A DNA stretch of 64,000 nt from Anaerosalibacter massiliensis (GCA_000751555.1 CCEZ01000049.1:310001-374000); one strand, 5' to 3'; shown: positions 54,492-63,937, counted from the stretch's first letter. Numbers and translations: made by a program. The notes: generated from the sequence alone by a model not told the origin.

Positions 54492-54520
54492 ATTATAATA
54501 TATGAAAAAATTGTTGTCAA
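54492..54520 (-). promoter_or_regulatory. Consensus promoter of riboswitch 6
   Basis: Minus strand TTGACA (54515-54520), a 17-base spacer and TATAAT (54492-54497): exact sigma-A consensus at ideal spacing, about 20 bases before the aptamer. Confidence 0.85.
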
Positions 54521-54533
54521 CTTATTGCTAATA

Positions 54534-54560
54534 TAAAAAACGTCCATTATTCATGGACGC
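54534..54560 (-). terminator. Terminator after the DUF881 gene
   Basis: Stem CGTCCA / TGGACG with a seven-base loop, followed by TTTTTTAT on the minus strand. It begins within the last codons of the DUF881 gene and precedes the riboswitch 6 promoter. Confidence 0.85.
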
Positions 54561-54563
54561 TTT

Positions 54564-55265
54564 TTATTTTGTTCCTTCTATTATTGGTTCTGCATCTTTG
54601 AATTCAATTACTTTATTAAATTTTGGTACAGTAATATTGTTCATCTTCTTGATTTTTATATCAAAATATTCATCATCAGTTAATGTTTCACTTATTTTAT
54701 ATAAATCATTTTGATTTCCAATTACTTTTATTGAGAATGGGGTATTAGTAGACATTCCATTTATCTCAAAATGCCTTCCTGCTACTTCTATTTCCGTATA
54801 GGCTGTAATCCTCAAATCGTTGATTGAAATTGCTTCTGAACCTGCCATTCTCAAAATATTGACAATAAAAGTTAATAATTCCTTCTTCTCTATTAATACT
54901 TGATCATCAGAATAATATAAAGAATCATCATGTAAATCATTGATATCAATTATAATGCCAGGTCCTTCTACTTCTTCATATCCACATAACATTTTATATT
55001 TTTCAACTTCATCTATTAACCCTTTTGTTTTCTTATCCATAATATTTTTTTCATATTTTTTTAATACTTTACTCCGTTCTTTTATTTCTTCTTGCAAATT
55101 TTCTTTTTCTTCATTGATTTTATCAATTTCTGATATTAGCTTTTCTCCTTCTTTACCAGGAGTTATATTAGCTTCTCTAACACTATCTACAGTATTAAAT
55201 TGAAAACCAATCAATACGCCTAATACAGTACTTATGATAAAAAATATAATCTTATCCTTTTTCAT
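54564..55265 (-). CDS. DUF881-family membrane-anchored protein
   Basis: 233 residues: an N-terminal membrane segment (KIIFFIISTVLGVLIGFQF), a coiled coil at about 40-95 (SEIDKINEEKENLQEEIKER), then the DUF881 fold (EEVEGPGIIIDINDLHDDSL, VNILRMAGSEAISINDLRIT, SIKVIGNQNDLYKISETLTD). Members sit near division genes in Firmicutes (YlxW/YlxX types); function is not known. I start at the ATG at 55263-55265 with AGGGAG nine bases upstream; the TTG before it contains that site. It diverges from recX. Confidence 0.85.
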   Translation of the reverse strand: MKKDKIIFFIISTVLGVLIGFQFNTVDSVREANITPGKEGEKLISEIDKINEEKENLQEEIKERSKVLKKYEKNIMDKKTKGLIDEVEKYKMLCGYEEVEGPGIIIDINDLHDDSLYYSDDQVLIEKKELLTFIVNILRMAGSEAISINDLRITAYTEIEVAGRHFEINGMSTNTPFSIKVIGNQNDLYKISETLTDDEYFDIKIKKMNNITVPKFNKVIEFKDAEPIIEGTK

Positions 55266-55500
55266 ATTATCTTTCTCCCTAATCAAATAAAATAAACTTT
55301 TTAGGCTTTTATTTTTATATAAATTAAGCTAACAATGAAAATTATATCATACTTAAAGCTTTAATTAAAATGAAATTACATTATATATCCTATACCCCAA
55401 AAATTGTTTAATAACAAACAATTTCGACCGAAATGATATTTCATGATATTATATATATATCAATACGCTTTAAAAATTTTGATTTACGAAAGGATTTTTT

Positions 55501-56115
55501 ATGAAAATCACAAAAATTACATCTCAACAAAATAAAGATAGGGTTAATATATACATAGATAATGAGTTTGCATTTGGACTAGATTTAGAAATAGCATATA
55601 AATACAACTTGAAGAAAGGTATGGAAATAGATGAAACATATATTAATGATGTATTAAAATCTGAAGAACAAAATAATGCAAATAATTATGCACTGAAATT
55701 TTTATCATCTAGATGGAGAACTGAGAAGGAAATTGAAGATAGAATGACAAAAAAAGGGTTCGATGAAGAAATAATTAATGAGACATTAAATTATTTAAAA
55801 AAATATGAATTTATTGATGATAGACGATTTGCGGAAATTTATGCTGAGGAAAAAATAAGGCTTAAAAAATTAGGAACCTATAGAATAAAATATGAATTAT
55901 GCAATAAAGGAGTAGATGAAGAAATAGCATCTGAGGTAGTAAAAAAATATTCAGATGATGAATTTGAAAGAGCTATGGAACTAGCATCTAAGAAAATTAA
56001 GTCTTATAAAAAAGATGATAAAAATGCAATATATAGAAAATTAGGAGGATATCTTCAAAGGAGAGGTTTTTCCTATAACTGTGTTTCCAAGGTTTTAAGA
56101 GAGCTAGTTAACTAG
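55501..56115 (+). CDS. recX: Regulatory protein RecX
   Basis: 204 residues, with three-helix repeats typical of RecX, which modulates RecA filaments. Motifs are NNANNYALKFLSSRWRTEKE (near 57), IEDRMTKKGFDEEIINETL, FIDDRRFAEIYAEEKIRLKK and LGTYRIKYELCNKG. Length is in the normal range. A GAAAGGA site precedes the ATG. recA is not in the window. A terminator overlaps its stop codon. Confidence 0.92.
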   Translation: MKITKITSQQNKDRVNIYIDNEFAFGLDLEIAYKYNLKKGMEIDETYINDVLKSEEQNNANNYALKFLSSRWRTEKEIEDRMTKKGFDEEIINETLNYLKKYEFIDDRRFAEIYAEEKIRLKKLGTYRIKYELCNKGVDEEIASEVVKKYSDDEFERAMELASKKIKSYKKDDKNAIYRKLGGYLQRRGFSYNCVSKVLRELVN

Positions 56116-56126
56116 CTCTTTTTTAT
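56098..56126 (+). terminator. Terminator overlapping the recX stop codon
   Basis: Perfect 20-base inverted repeat AGAGCTAGTTAACTAGCTCT (56100-56119) followed by TTTTTATCT. It contains the stop codon TAG. Confidence 0.9.
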
Positions 56127-56223
56127 CTCAATATTTTTCTTAATATTATGAATAACAACTTAAATTAATTCTATAATATGATAATATATAGGCAATGGAG
56201 TAAATATAAACAGGGGGTGAAAT

Positions 56224-56466
56224 GTGTTGTTTTCTAAAAAGCTACGACATTTGGAAATAGAGGTTAAAGAGCTAAAAGACGATACTATTTATAACTGCAT
56301 AATACGAGATAAAAAAAAGAAGCAAATAGAAAAGGAGCCTGTTGAAATATCTGGCAAGGAACTAAAAATACTTGCTGAAATGCAAGGACAAAGGTACGGA
56401 ATGATACGCTATAGCAATGAATTATTTTATGATGTAGTTGATGAAAAAGAAAAAGTTCCTAATTAA
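56224..56466 (+). CDS. Small soluble protein of unknown function
   Basis: 80 residues starting at GTG with an AGGGGGTG site. The sequence (LRHLEIEVKELKDDTIYNCI, then ISGKELKILAEMQGQRYGMI) suggests a small mixed alpha/beta protein with a charged middle (KKKKQIEKEPVE). No family recognised. It lies alone between the recX terminator and a two-way terminator. Confidence 0.7.
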   Translation: MLFSKKLRHLEIEVKELKDDTIYNCIIRDKKKKQIEKEPVEISGKELKILAEMQGQRYGMIRYSNELFYDVVDEKEKVPN

Positions 56467-56488
56467 ATGAATAAACTACCAATATGAA

Positions 56489-56535
56489 AAAATGCTCTTT
56501 TCTGCCATGAATAAGACAGAAAAGAGCATTTTTTT
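56489..56535. terminator. Two-way terminator between convergent genes
   Basis: AAATGCTCTTTTCTG / CAGAAAAGAGCATTT (15 base pairs) with a run of seven T residues on the plus side and of A/T on the minus side. It serves the 80-residue gene and the Dps gene. Confidence 0.9.
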
Positions 56536-57004
56536 AACTTAAATATGCACGGAACATCCAAGAAGTTTTTTCTAAACTTTCTAAAGAACCTACCATTAAA
56601 TCAATAGACACTTCATCTTCATATTCTTCTGCTATTTTAATTCCTTTTCTTAATTCATCGATTAAAATTGAAAAATCATTGAGTAAATTCTTTACTATAT
56701 CCTTTCCTCTAATACCTTTACTTTCTACTTCTTCCAATTCGGCTATCTCAAGATATTCCTTCATAGATGCAGCTGGTCTAAAGCCAAGAGTAAGAATTCT
56801 CTCTGCTACTTCATCTATTTCTTCTGCTGTTTCATCATATAGTCCTTCCATTTCTTCATGTATCTGGAAAAATTCATTTCCTTCTACATTCCAATGATAA
56901 TTGTGTAGTTTTGTGTACAATACATTTAAATTTGCTAAATATTTATTTAAAACTTTTGAAATTTCTTCCCTACCTTTTTTATCTAATCCAATTCCAATAT
57001 CCAT
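56534..57004 (-). CDS. dps: Dps/ferritin-like iron-storage and DNA-protection protein
   Basis: 156 residues, four-helix bundle. The ferroxidase signature LYTKLHNYHWNVEGNEFFQI, followed by HEEMEGLYDETAEEIDEVAE, carries the His, Asp and Glu ligands shared between Dps subunits. Later parts are ILTLGFRPAASMKEYLEIAE and EKTSWMFRAYLS. Dps dodecamers oxidise iron with peroxide and protect DNA, useful for an anaerobe under oxidative stress. The ribosome site is AAGGAGG. The promoter region 57005-57149 is AT-rich; I see no clear PerR box. Confidence 0.92.
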   Translation of the reverse strand: MDIGIGLDKKGREEISKVLNKYLANLNVLYTKLHNYHWNVEGNEFFQIHEEMEGLYDETAEEIDEVAERILTLGFRPAASMKEYLEIAELEEVESKGIRGKDIVKNLLNDFSILIDELRKGIKIAEEYEDEVSIDLMVGSLESLEKTSWMFRAYLS

Positions 57005-57145
57005 TAAAAAGCCTCCTTTATATTTTAAAAATTTTACACAAAATTAAATTTAATTCAACTTTGTAATCATTACAATCTATTCTATTGTATATATACCACT
57101 TGTATGTTATTTTAAACATTATTTATCTTTTTATTAGTCAAAAAT

Positions 57146-57189
57146 AAAAACACTCTTCTTTGGTTAGAATCACCAAAGAGAGTGTTTTT
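57146..57189 (-). terminator. Terminator after the Xaa-Pro aminopeptidase gene
   Basis: A long stem AAACACTCT...CTTTGGT / ACCAAAG...AGAGTGTTT with a seven-base loop, followed by TTTTTATTTTTG on the minus strand. Confidence 0.9.
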
Positions 57190-57199
57190 ATAGTATTAT

Positions 57200-58978
57200 T
57201 TATATATTCCTAGTTTCATTTTTCAACCATTCTTTTTCATCTTCATTTAGATATGGAGATAATTTTTCATATACTTCACTATGATAATTGTTTAACCACT
57301 GTCTTTCGTCTTCATCAAGTAACTCTACATCTACGCCTTCTAAATCTATTGGACAATAAGATATAGTTTCAAATTTCATAAACTGACCTGATTCAGTAAC
57401 TATATCTTTTCTTACTACTATATCATTTTCTATCCTTATTCCATGCTTTCCTTCTTTATATACTCCTGGCTCTATAGTTATTACCATGCCTTCTTCTAAT
57501 CTTACTTTATTAGGAATTGGAGCAAACCTATGAGGTCCTTCATGAACATTTAAGAAAAATCCTACTCCATGACCAGTTCCACATTTATAGTCAATTCCCT
57601 CTTGCCACAATGGAAATCTAGCAAGAACATCTAAATTTGAGCCTGTTGCCCCATATAAAAATCTAGCTTTTATTAAATTAATATGTCCTTTTAAAGTTAA
57701 AGTAAAATCTTTCTTTTCTTCTTCTGTTATAGGTCCTAATATTATAGTTCTAGTAATATCTGTAGTTCCATCAAGATATTGCCCACCAGAATCAATTAGA
57801 AGCATACCCTCTTTTTCTAAAGTATAATCTGAATCTTCTGTAGCACTATAATGCATCATAGGTGCATGATCCTTGTATGCAGCTATAGTAGCAAAGCTAG
57901 GTTCTACAAAATCTTCTTGTTCACTTCTAAATTCTTCTAATTTATCTGCTACAGAAATCTCTGATATTGTAGTCTTTCCTAAATTTTTATCTAACCAGTA
58001 TAGGAACTTGACTAATGCTACTCCATCTTTCACATAAGAATTTTTTAAATTTTTTATTTCTACAGAGTTTTTTATTGCCTTAAGATTAGTTGTTATATTT
58101 GTTCCTCCAACTACCTTACATTCTTTAGGTATTCCATTATATAACCATCTATTTACCTTACTTGGATCTATGAATACTCTACTTCCTTTTTCTATATTTT
58201 CAACATAATTTCTTACTTCTTCATATTCTCTAATTTCTATGCCATTTTCATTTAAAAATTCTTCTACTTCTTCTGGCACTTTAGTTTTGTGAATAAATAA
58301 ATAAGCCTTATCCATTGAAATAAAAGCATATGAAGTAACTACAGGATTATATTTTACATCTTTACCTCTAACATTATAAACCCAAGCTATATCATCAAGG
58401 CTTCCTAATATATAATATTCTACTTCTAGCTTTTTCATTTCCTTTCTTACATCTTCTAATTTTTCTTCTGGAGTTTTACCTGTGTATTTTGCATCATGAA
58501 TAAATATTTCATCCATTGGCAATTCAGGTCTATCTGTCCATATTTCATCTATTAAATCATATTCTTCAACAAATTTTATACCTTTATTAGAAAGTTCTTC
58601 TGACATACTTTCTACATCTGATTGTGGAAATACTTTTCCATCAAATCCTAATGTTTCACCTTTTTCTAAATTGTCTTTAATCCATTCTATATAAGTCGGA
58701 TATCCAGGTATGCCCATTTTAAATAATTTTATTTCACTACCCTTTAATTGGTTTTCTGCTTGTATAAAATATCTGCCATCAGTCCATAAGCCCGCTTCAT
58801 CCTTAGTCACAACCACAGTACCTGCCGAACCTGTAAATCCTGATATCCATACTCTTGACTGCCAATGTTCTCCTACATATTCACTTTGATGAGCATCATA
58901 TGTAGGTATTATATATGCATCTATCCCTTTTTCATCCATAAGTTTTCTTAATTTTGAAATTTTATTATTTACATTCAT
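57200..58978 (-). CDS. pepP: Xaa-Pro aminopeptidase (M24B)
   Basis: 592 residues, three-domain aminopeptidase P form. Two creatinase-like N domains (KGIDAYIIPTYDAHQSEYVG; AKYTGKTPEEKLEDVRKEMK) come before the M24 domain (about 310-540). Metal ligands appear in LLIDSGGQYLDGTTDITRTI (two Asp), CGTGHGVGFFLNVHEGPHRF (His), MVITIEPGVYKEGKHGIRIE (Glu) and NDIV. It removes N-terminal residues before proline or hydroxyproline. No signal peptide. It lies next to a symporter, proC and hypD, so it likely feeds proline/hydroxyproline use. Confidence 0.95.
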   Translation of the reverse strand: MNVNNKISKLRKLMDEKGIDAYIIPTYDAHQSEYVGEHWQSRVWISGFTGSAGTVVVTKDEAGLWTDGRYFIQAENQLKGSEIKLFKMGIPGYPTYIEWIKDNLEKGETLGFDGKVFPQSDVESMSEELSNKGIKFVEEYDLIDEIWTDRPELPMDEIFIHDAKYTGKTPEEKLEDVRKEMKKLEVEYYILGSLDDIAWVYNVRGKDVKYNPVVTSYAFISMDKAYLFIHKTKVPEEVEEFLNENGIEIREYEEVRNYVENIEKGSRVFIDPSKVNRWLYNGIPKECKVVGGTNITTNLKAIKNSVEIKNLKNSYVKDGVALVKFLYWLDKNLGKTTISEISVADKLEEFRSEQEDFVEPSFATIAAYKDHAPMMHYSATEDSDYTLEKEGMLLIDSGGQYLDGTTDITRTIILGPITEEEKKDFTLTLKGHINLIKARFLYGATGSNLDVLARFPLWQEGIDYKCGTGHGVGFFLNVHEGPHRFAPIPNKVRLEEGMVITIEPGVYKEGKHGIRIENDIVVRKDIVTESGQFMKFETISYCPIDLEGVDVELLDEDERQWLNNYHSEVYEKLSPYLNEDEKEWLKNETRNI

Positions 58979-59057
58979 TTCTTCACCTTCCTACAATAAA
59001 ATGATTAAATCCATTATATCATAGCTTCAAAAATTTAGACTAACTATTCTTTTTATT

Positions 59058-60449
59058 TTAAACTTCTCTTGCCCTATTTTGTGTCAATAAGCTAACTACA
59101 ACAAGGCATACTATGGATAATGGGCCTGCTATTACAATACTATTTAAATCCATTGGGTTTTTTAAAACTATTTCCCAAATAAGTACTGTAGATGCACCAA
59201 CTATAATAGAGGTAAGTCCTCCTGCTTTAGTTGCTTTATCCCAAAATAGGCAAGCTAAGAAAGCTGGAGTTATTGCAGCACCATATATTGAATAAGCATA
59301 CATCTGCATACTTAATATTGAAGGAAAAAATTTACCTATTATTAATGCCAATATACCTAATACAACTATCGAGACCCTAGTAACAATTAACTTTTCTTTA
59401 TCAGATGCATTTTTATTGATAAATCTTGCCCAAAAATCATAAGTTATATTAGTTCCAGCAGACAATAAATATGAATCTGCAGTGGTTATAAATAATGCAA
59501 CTGAACTAGCCAACATGAAAGCTCCCACTATTTCAGGAAGTCCCATTGCCACTTGAAAAAATGCTGTATCAGGATTTTTTAAATTAGGATATAGTATTAT
59601 AGCTGGAGTTACTAGACCTAGTATCAAAATATCTAATAGGAGTCCAAGCCAAAATAACCCTATACCTGATTTTCTAGATTCTTCAGCATTTTTAGCTGAG
59701 CCAAAACGTTGATATAAATTTTGTTCTCCTAAAACTAAAAATATAGTGGGAAGAGTATATCCCAATAGTTGAACACCGCTTAACTTTCCTGTAAGAGAAA
59801 GTTGTTCTGCTGGAATAGCTGAAATCATTCCAGATAGCCCTCCTGCTTGTGCAATAGCAATTGGAAGTCCTATTATCATTGCAGAAAATATTATTAATGT
59901 TCCTATAGCATCTGTATAAGCAACAGAAACCAAACCACCTACTACTGATAAAAATATAATAATTACCGCACTTAATAATGTACCTGCTTTAACACCCATT
60001 CCAGTTGTGATATTTAATATATATCCTCCTGCTTCAAATTGGTATGATACTATTCCAACATAGGAAAGAATTATACATATAGCTAATATAACCCTTGCTA
60101 CTGGTCCAAACTTTCTCTCAATTAGTTCTGGAATTGTATATGATGTTTTTTCCCTTGCACGTTTAGCTAAAAATAATGCAACAAGTAGCAACCCTAAAGG
60201 CTCTCCTATAAGATGAATTAGACCTGCGACAGGTCCATAGGTATAAATAAAATTTGCAGTACCAGTGACCATTCCACTTCCCATCCAAGTAGCTAATAAA
60301 GTACCAATTAATATTGGAAGGGGAAAACTTCTGCCACCTGTAACAAAATCATCACTAGTTTCAATATGTTTTCTATTTAAATACCAACCATATATTGATA
60401 TTCCTAATAAATAGGATACTATAACTATTAAATATATATTTTTCATCAT
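59058..60449 (-). CDS. Sodium:solute symporter, likely for proline/hydroxyproline
   Basis: 463 residues, about 12-13 membrane helices, SSS family. N-terminal region IVSYLLGISIYGWYLNRKHI, then the sodium-site helix SFPLPILIGTLLATWMGSGM, PELIERKFGPVARVILAICI, the family patch VVGGLVSVAYTDAIGTLIIF and GEQNLYQRFGSAKNAEESRK. These resemble PutP/PanF-type carriers. The substrate cannot be told from motifs. Its place between Xaa-Pro aminopeptidase and proC/hypD favours proline or 4-hydroxyproline. The terminator at 60546-60592 separates it from proC. Confidence 0.88.
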   Translation of the reverse strand: MMKNIYLIVIVSYLLGISIYGWYLNRKHIETSDDFVTGGRSFPLPILIGTLLATWMGSGMVTGTANFIYTYGPVAGLIHLIGEPLGLLLVALFLAKRAREKTSYTIPELIERKFGPVARVILAICIILSYVGIVSYQFEAGGYILNITTGMGVKAGTLLSAVIIIFLSVVGGLVSVAYTDAIGTLIIFSAMIIGLPIAIAQAGGLSGMISAIPAEQLSLTGKLSGVQLLGYTLPTIFLVLGEQNLYQRFGSAKNAEESRKSGIGLFWLGLLLDILILGLVTPAIILYPNLKNPDTAFFQVAMGLPEIVGAFMLASSVALFITTADSYLLSAGTNITYDFWARFINKNASDKEKLIVTRVSIVVLGILALIIGKFFPSILSMQMYAYSIYGAAITPAFLACLFWDKATKAGGLTSIIVGASTVLIWEIVLKNPMDLNSIVIAGPLSIVCLVVVSLLTQNRAREV

Positions 60450-60545
60450 CTAACCTCCCTTTGATATTTTTAAATTTTATTTAATATAGATGTTAAAATA
60501 ATAACATAAATAAGACTAAATATGTACTAATTTTAATAAATTTAT

Positions 60546-60592
60546 AATATTAATTCTCCCTATGTTATATAAATATAAGGAGAATTAATATT
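60546..60592 (-). terminator. Hairpin after proC
   Basis: AATATTAATTCTCC / GGAGAATTAATATT, 14 base pairs, about 15 bases beyond the proC stop codon. The T tract is interrupted (ATAAATTTATT). Confidence 0.6.
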
Positions 60593-60605
60593 AAGTATGC
60601 ATATA

Positions 60606-61412
60606 CTATTTTGACATTTCTTTAGATTTTTTAGTGCAAGCTCTCATAGCTGATATGACAGCATTTCTAAATCCTTTCTCTTCAAGAGTTGCTACTGCTT
60701 CAATTGTTGTACCTCCTGGAGAAGAAACCATATCTTTTAATGCTCCTGGATGCATTCCTGTTTCTAGTACCATTTTAGCTGAACCAAGTACTGCTTGTGC
60801 AGCCATAGTATATGCCTTATCTCTTGGTATTCCATCAAGTACAGCTGCATCAGCCATAGCTTCAATGAAAATATACACATATGCAGGTGAGGAACCACTA
60901 ACAGAAGTTACTGCATCCATAAGATTTTCAGCTACTACTTCTGCCTTTCCAAAGCTTTCAAATATATCTATTATCTCTTTTAGTTCTTCTCTTGTAACTG
61001 CCTCACTTGGACATATTGCAGACATCCCTTCTCCCACAAGTGCTGGAGTATTAGGCATAACTCTTACTACTTTTATTTTTCTTCTAAATTCTTTTTCTGT
61101 ATCTTCAATCTTTCTTCCTGCAGCAATAGTTACTATAATAACATCTTCTTTTACATCATCTTTTATCCCTGATATTATAAGTGGATAAAGATTTGGTTTT
61201 ACTGAAAGTATTATAATATCTGAAAATTTTGCAACATCTTTATTATTTAGTGATATATTTACACCATATTCTTCTTTTACTGCTTTGAGACCTTCTTCAT
61301 GAATATCTGAAACTATAATATTTTCTGGTGCAAAAACATCTGCATTTATTATTCCACCCATCATTGCTCTACCCATGTTTCCATTTCCTATAAATCCTAA
61401 TTTTTTACTCAT
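60606..61412 (-). CDS. proC: Pyrroline-5-carboxylate reductase
   Basis: 268 residues. It reduces 1-pyrroline-5-carboxylate to proline with NAD(P)H. N-terminal Rossmann motif KLGFIGNGNMGRAMMGGII, then IILSVKPNLYPLIISGI, VVRVMPNTPALVGEGMSAIC and the C-terminal signature PGGTTIEAVATLEEKGFRNA. I start at the ATG at 61410-61412, six bases after AGGAGG; a GTG further up has no better site. With hypD upstream it gives the second step from trans-4-hydroxyproline to proline. Confidence 0.96.
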   Translation of the reverse strand: MSKKLGFIGNGNMGRAMMGGIINADVFAPENIIVSDIHEEGLKAVKEEYGVNISLNNKDVAKFSDIIILSVKPNLYPLIISGIKDDVKEDVIIVTIAAGRKIEDTEKEFRRKIKVVRVMPNTPALVGEGMSAICPSEAVTREELKEIIDIFESFGKAEVVAENLMDAVTSVSGSSPAYVYIFIEAMADAAVLDGIPRDKAYTMAAQAVLGSAKMVLETGMHPGALKDMVSSPGGTTIEAVATLEEKGFRNAVISAMRACTKKSKEMSK

Positions 61413-61531
61413 AGCTAACCTCCTAACCAATTTTTTTATAATATTATTAAAAATACTCCTAACTTAAGTCACAAAATAAATTGCATTTCTTAAACTATTA
61501 TTTTATATTTTAAGTGAAAAATTTAATAAAT

Positions 61532-61565
61532 AGAGAAGAATAAACAAAATGTTTATTCTTCTCTC
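61532..61565 (-). terminator. Terminator after hypD
   Basis: AGAGAAGAATAAAC / GTTTATTCTTCTCT, 14 base pairs, followed on the minus strand by TATTTATTAAATTTTT. It may make proC expression lower than hypD, or proC may have its own promoter in 61413-61530. Confidence 0.8.
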
Positions 61566-61572
61566 CACTTTC

Positions 61573-63933
61573 TTAGAAAGTTTGTTCTGTTCTAGCTATT
61601 ATCTCATCTTGAAGTGCTTTGTCAAGGTTCCCAAAATAGTCACTATAACCAGCAACTCTAACAATTAAATTCTTATACTCTTCTGGATTATTTTGTGCTT
61701 CAATTAAAGTTTCTTTACTTATTATATTAAATTGTATATGATGTCCATCCATTTTAAAATATGAACGAACAAGATGAGCTAAACTATCCAATCCCTCTTC
61801 TCCTTGAACAACAGAAGGTGTGAATTTTTGATTTAGCAAAGTTCCTCCTGTTATTACATGATCCATTTTTGCCGCTGATTTTATAACTCCTGTAGGACCA
61901 TTTTTATCTGCTCCCTTTGATGGAGAAATACCATCTGCTAAAGGTGTATTAGCCTTCCTTCCATCTGGAGTTGCTCCAATCACTGAACCAAAATAAACAT
62001 GACATGTAGTAGGAAGCATATTGATTCTATGAACTCCACATTTTCCATTTGGACGTCCTGTTACTTCATTATAATATGCATTAAATACATCTTTCATTAT
62101 TTCATCAGCATAATCATCATCATTTCCATATTTAGGAGTCTTGTTTTTAACAAGATGTAATATATCTTCATGCCCTTCAAAATTATCTTTTACTGCAGCT
62201 AATAATTCTCCCATAGTTAATTTTTTCTTATCAAATACATTGTATTTTATTGAAGCTAAAGCATCAGTAATATTTCCTATTCCAACTCCTTGGATATAAC
62301 TTGTATTGTATCTTGCTCCTCCTGCATTGTAATCTTTTCCTTCTTTGATACAGTCATCTATTATTACCGAAAGAAAAGGTACAGGCATTTTTGTTGCATA
62401 TAGTCTTTCTATAACTCTATTTCCTCTTACCTTAATATCTATGAAATGTTTAATTTGTTTTTTATATGCCTTAAATAATTCTTCATATGTTTTAAATTCA
62501 GTTGGATTTCCTGTTTCTATTCCTAATTTCTTTCCTGTTTCAGGATCAAGACCATTATTTAATGTAATTTCAAGTATTTTAGGAAGATTAAAATACCCTG
62601 TCAATATATAAGCTTCTTTACCAAAAGCTCCTGTTTCAACACACCCACTAGTTCCACCATCTCTTGCATCTTCTACTGTCTTTCCAGCTCTAAGCATTTC
62701 TTGAATTATTGCATCTGTATTGAACAATGATGGCTGTCCCCATCCCTTCCTTACAATCTTCAATGCTTTTTTTAAGAATTTTTGAGGCGTTTTCTTGCTT
62801 ATTTGTACATTTGAACTTGGTTGCAATAATTTCATTTCATCTATGACATCAAGTACTATATAACTTACATCATTGACTCCATCAGAACCATCTGTTTTTA
62901 ATCCACCGCTATTTATATTGGCAAAGTCTGTATATGTCCCACTTTCTTTAAGTGTAACTCCTACTTTTGGAGGCGCTGGCTGATTATTAAATTTAACCCA
63001 GAAACATTGTAAGTATTCTTTAGCTTTTTCTTCTGTTAATGTTCCAGCTTCTACTTCTTTTTTATAATATGGATAAAGATGTTGATCAAGTCTACCCGGA
63101 TTAAATGAATCCCATGGATTAAGCTCTGTAATTACACAAAGATGAACAAACCAATACATTTGAAGAGCTTCTCTGAAAGTTCTTGGAGCATGAGCAGGTA
63201 CCCAACTGCAAACTTCTGATATTTCAAGAAGTTCTTTTTTCCTCTCAGTATTTTCTTCTTTTTCTGCAAGTTCTTTAGCATATTCTGAATATCTTTTTCC
63301 TAATATTATTATAGCATCACATGCAATACCCATGGCTTCAAGCTGATTTTTCTTATCAAGAGCTTTATCATCATTTAAAAAGTCAAGATTTTCTATAGCC
63401 TCTTCTATATCTTTTTTAAAATCTAAAAATCCTTTTTTATATATTTTACCATCTGCTACTGTATGGCCTGGACCTCTTTGTTCCATAAATTCAGTAAATA
63501 TTCCTGCTGCATAACATTCTTTCCATTCTTCAGTCATATTCTCAAGAATATGATACCTCATAGATCTTTTTTTCCAATAGGGTATTATTTCTTCTCTTTG
63601 AATATTTTTAGCTTCTTCATTAACTTTAAAGGATATTTTTTCACGTTTGTCCATTATTTCAAAATCTTCTATTGTATGACAACATAGTTCAGGATATGTT
63701 GGAGTTGCAACTGGTGCTTCTCCCCTTTCTCCAACTATAAGTTCTCCATCATTGATGCAAAGTTTTTTCTTTGACATAATTTCTTTAAGTGCAAGTGCTC
63801 TCAATACTGGTGTTGGAACTGCACCTTCATATTTTTTATATACTTCATCAACTATTTTTGCTCTTTCCATTGAAATATAAGGAACTGCATTAAGACTTTG
63901 TTCTCTTAATTTTTTAACTCTTTCCGTCATCAT
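61573..63933 (-). CDS. hypD: Glycyl radical enzyme, trans-4-hydroxy-L-proline dehydratase (HypD)
   Basis: 786 residues with the whole PFL-like fold. The active-site cysteine lies in RDGGTSGCVETGAFGKEAYI (near residue 434), and the glycyl radical loop near the C-terminus reads VRVAGYSDYFGNLDKALQDE. The family dehydrates trans-4-hydroxyproline to 1-pyrroline-5-carboxylate. I assign HypD over choline lyase or glycerol dehydratase because proC, which uses that product, is next, and the length fits. The start has AGGGGG upstream of two ATG codons. The activase gene seems to lie directly upstream. The enzyme is oxygen-sensitive, which fits a strict anaerobe. Confidence 0.9.
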   Translation of the reverse strand: MMTERVKKLREQSLNAVPYISMERAKIVDEVYKKYEGAVPTPVLRALALKEIMSKKKLCINDGELIVGERGEAPVATPTYPELCCHTIEDFEIMDKREKISFKVNEEAKNIQREEIIPYWKKRSMRYHILENMTEEWKECYAAGIFTEFMEQRGPGHTVADGKIYKKGFLDFKKDIEEAIENLDFLNDDKALDKKNQLEAMGIACDAIIILGKRYSEYAKELAEKEENTERKKELLEISEVCSWVPAHAPRTFREALQMYWFVHLCVITELNPWDSFNPGRLDQHLYPYYKKEVEAGTLTEEKAKEYLQCFWVKFNNQPAPPKVGVTLKESGTYTDFANINSGGLKTDGSDGVNDVSYIVLDVIDEMKLLQPSSNVQISKKTPQKFLKKALKIVRKGWGQPSLFNTDAIIQEMLRAGKTVEDARDGGTSGCVETGAFGKEAYILTGYFNLPKILEITLNNGLDPETGKKLGIETGNPTEFKTYEELFKAYKKQIKHFIDIKVRGNRVIERLYATKMPVPFLSVIIDDCIKEGKDYNAGGARYNTSYIQGVGIGNITDALASIKYNVFDKKKLTMGELLAAVKDNFEGHEDILHLVKNKTPKYGNDDDYADEIMKDVFNAYYNEVTGRPNGKCGVHRINMLPTTCHVYFGSVIGATPDGRKANTPLADGISPSKGADKNGPTGVIKSAAKMDHVITGGTLLNQKFTPSVVQGEEGLDSLAHLVRSYFKMDGHHIQFNIISKETLIEAQNNPEEYKNLIVRVAGYSDYFGNLDKALQDEIIARTEQTF

Positions 63934-63937
63934 TTTA

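Noticed and set aside
54107-54547. A 146-codon minus-strand frame
   Set aside because: It overlaps the whole of riboswitch 6, its promoter and its terminator and has no ribosome site. The RNA signal explains the sequence.
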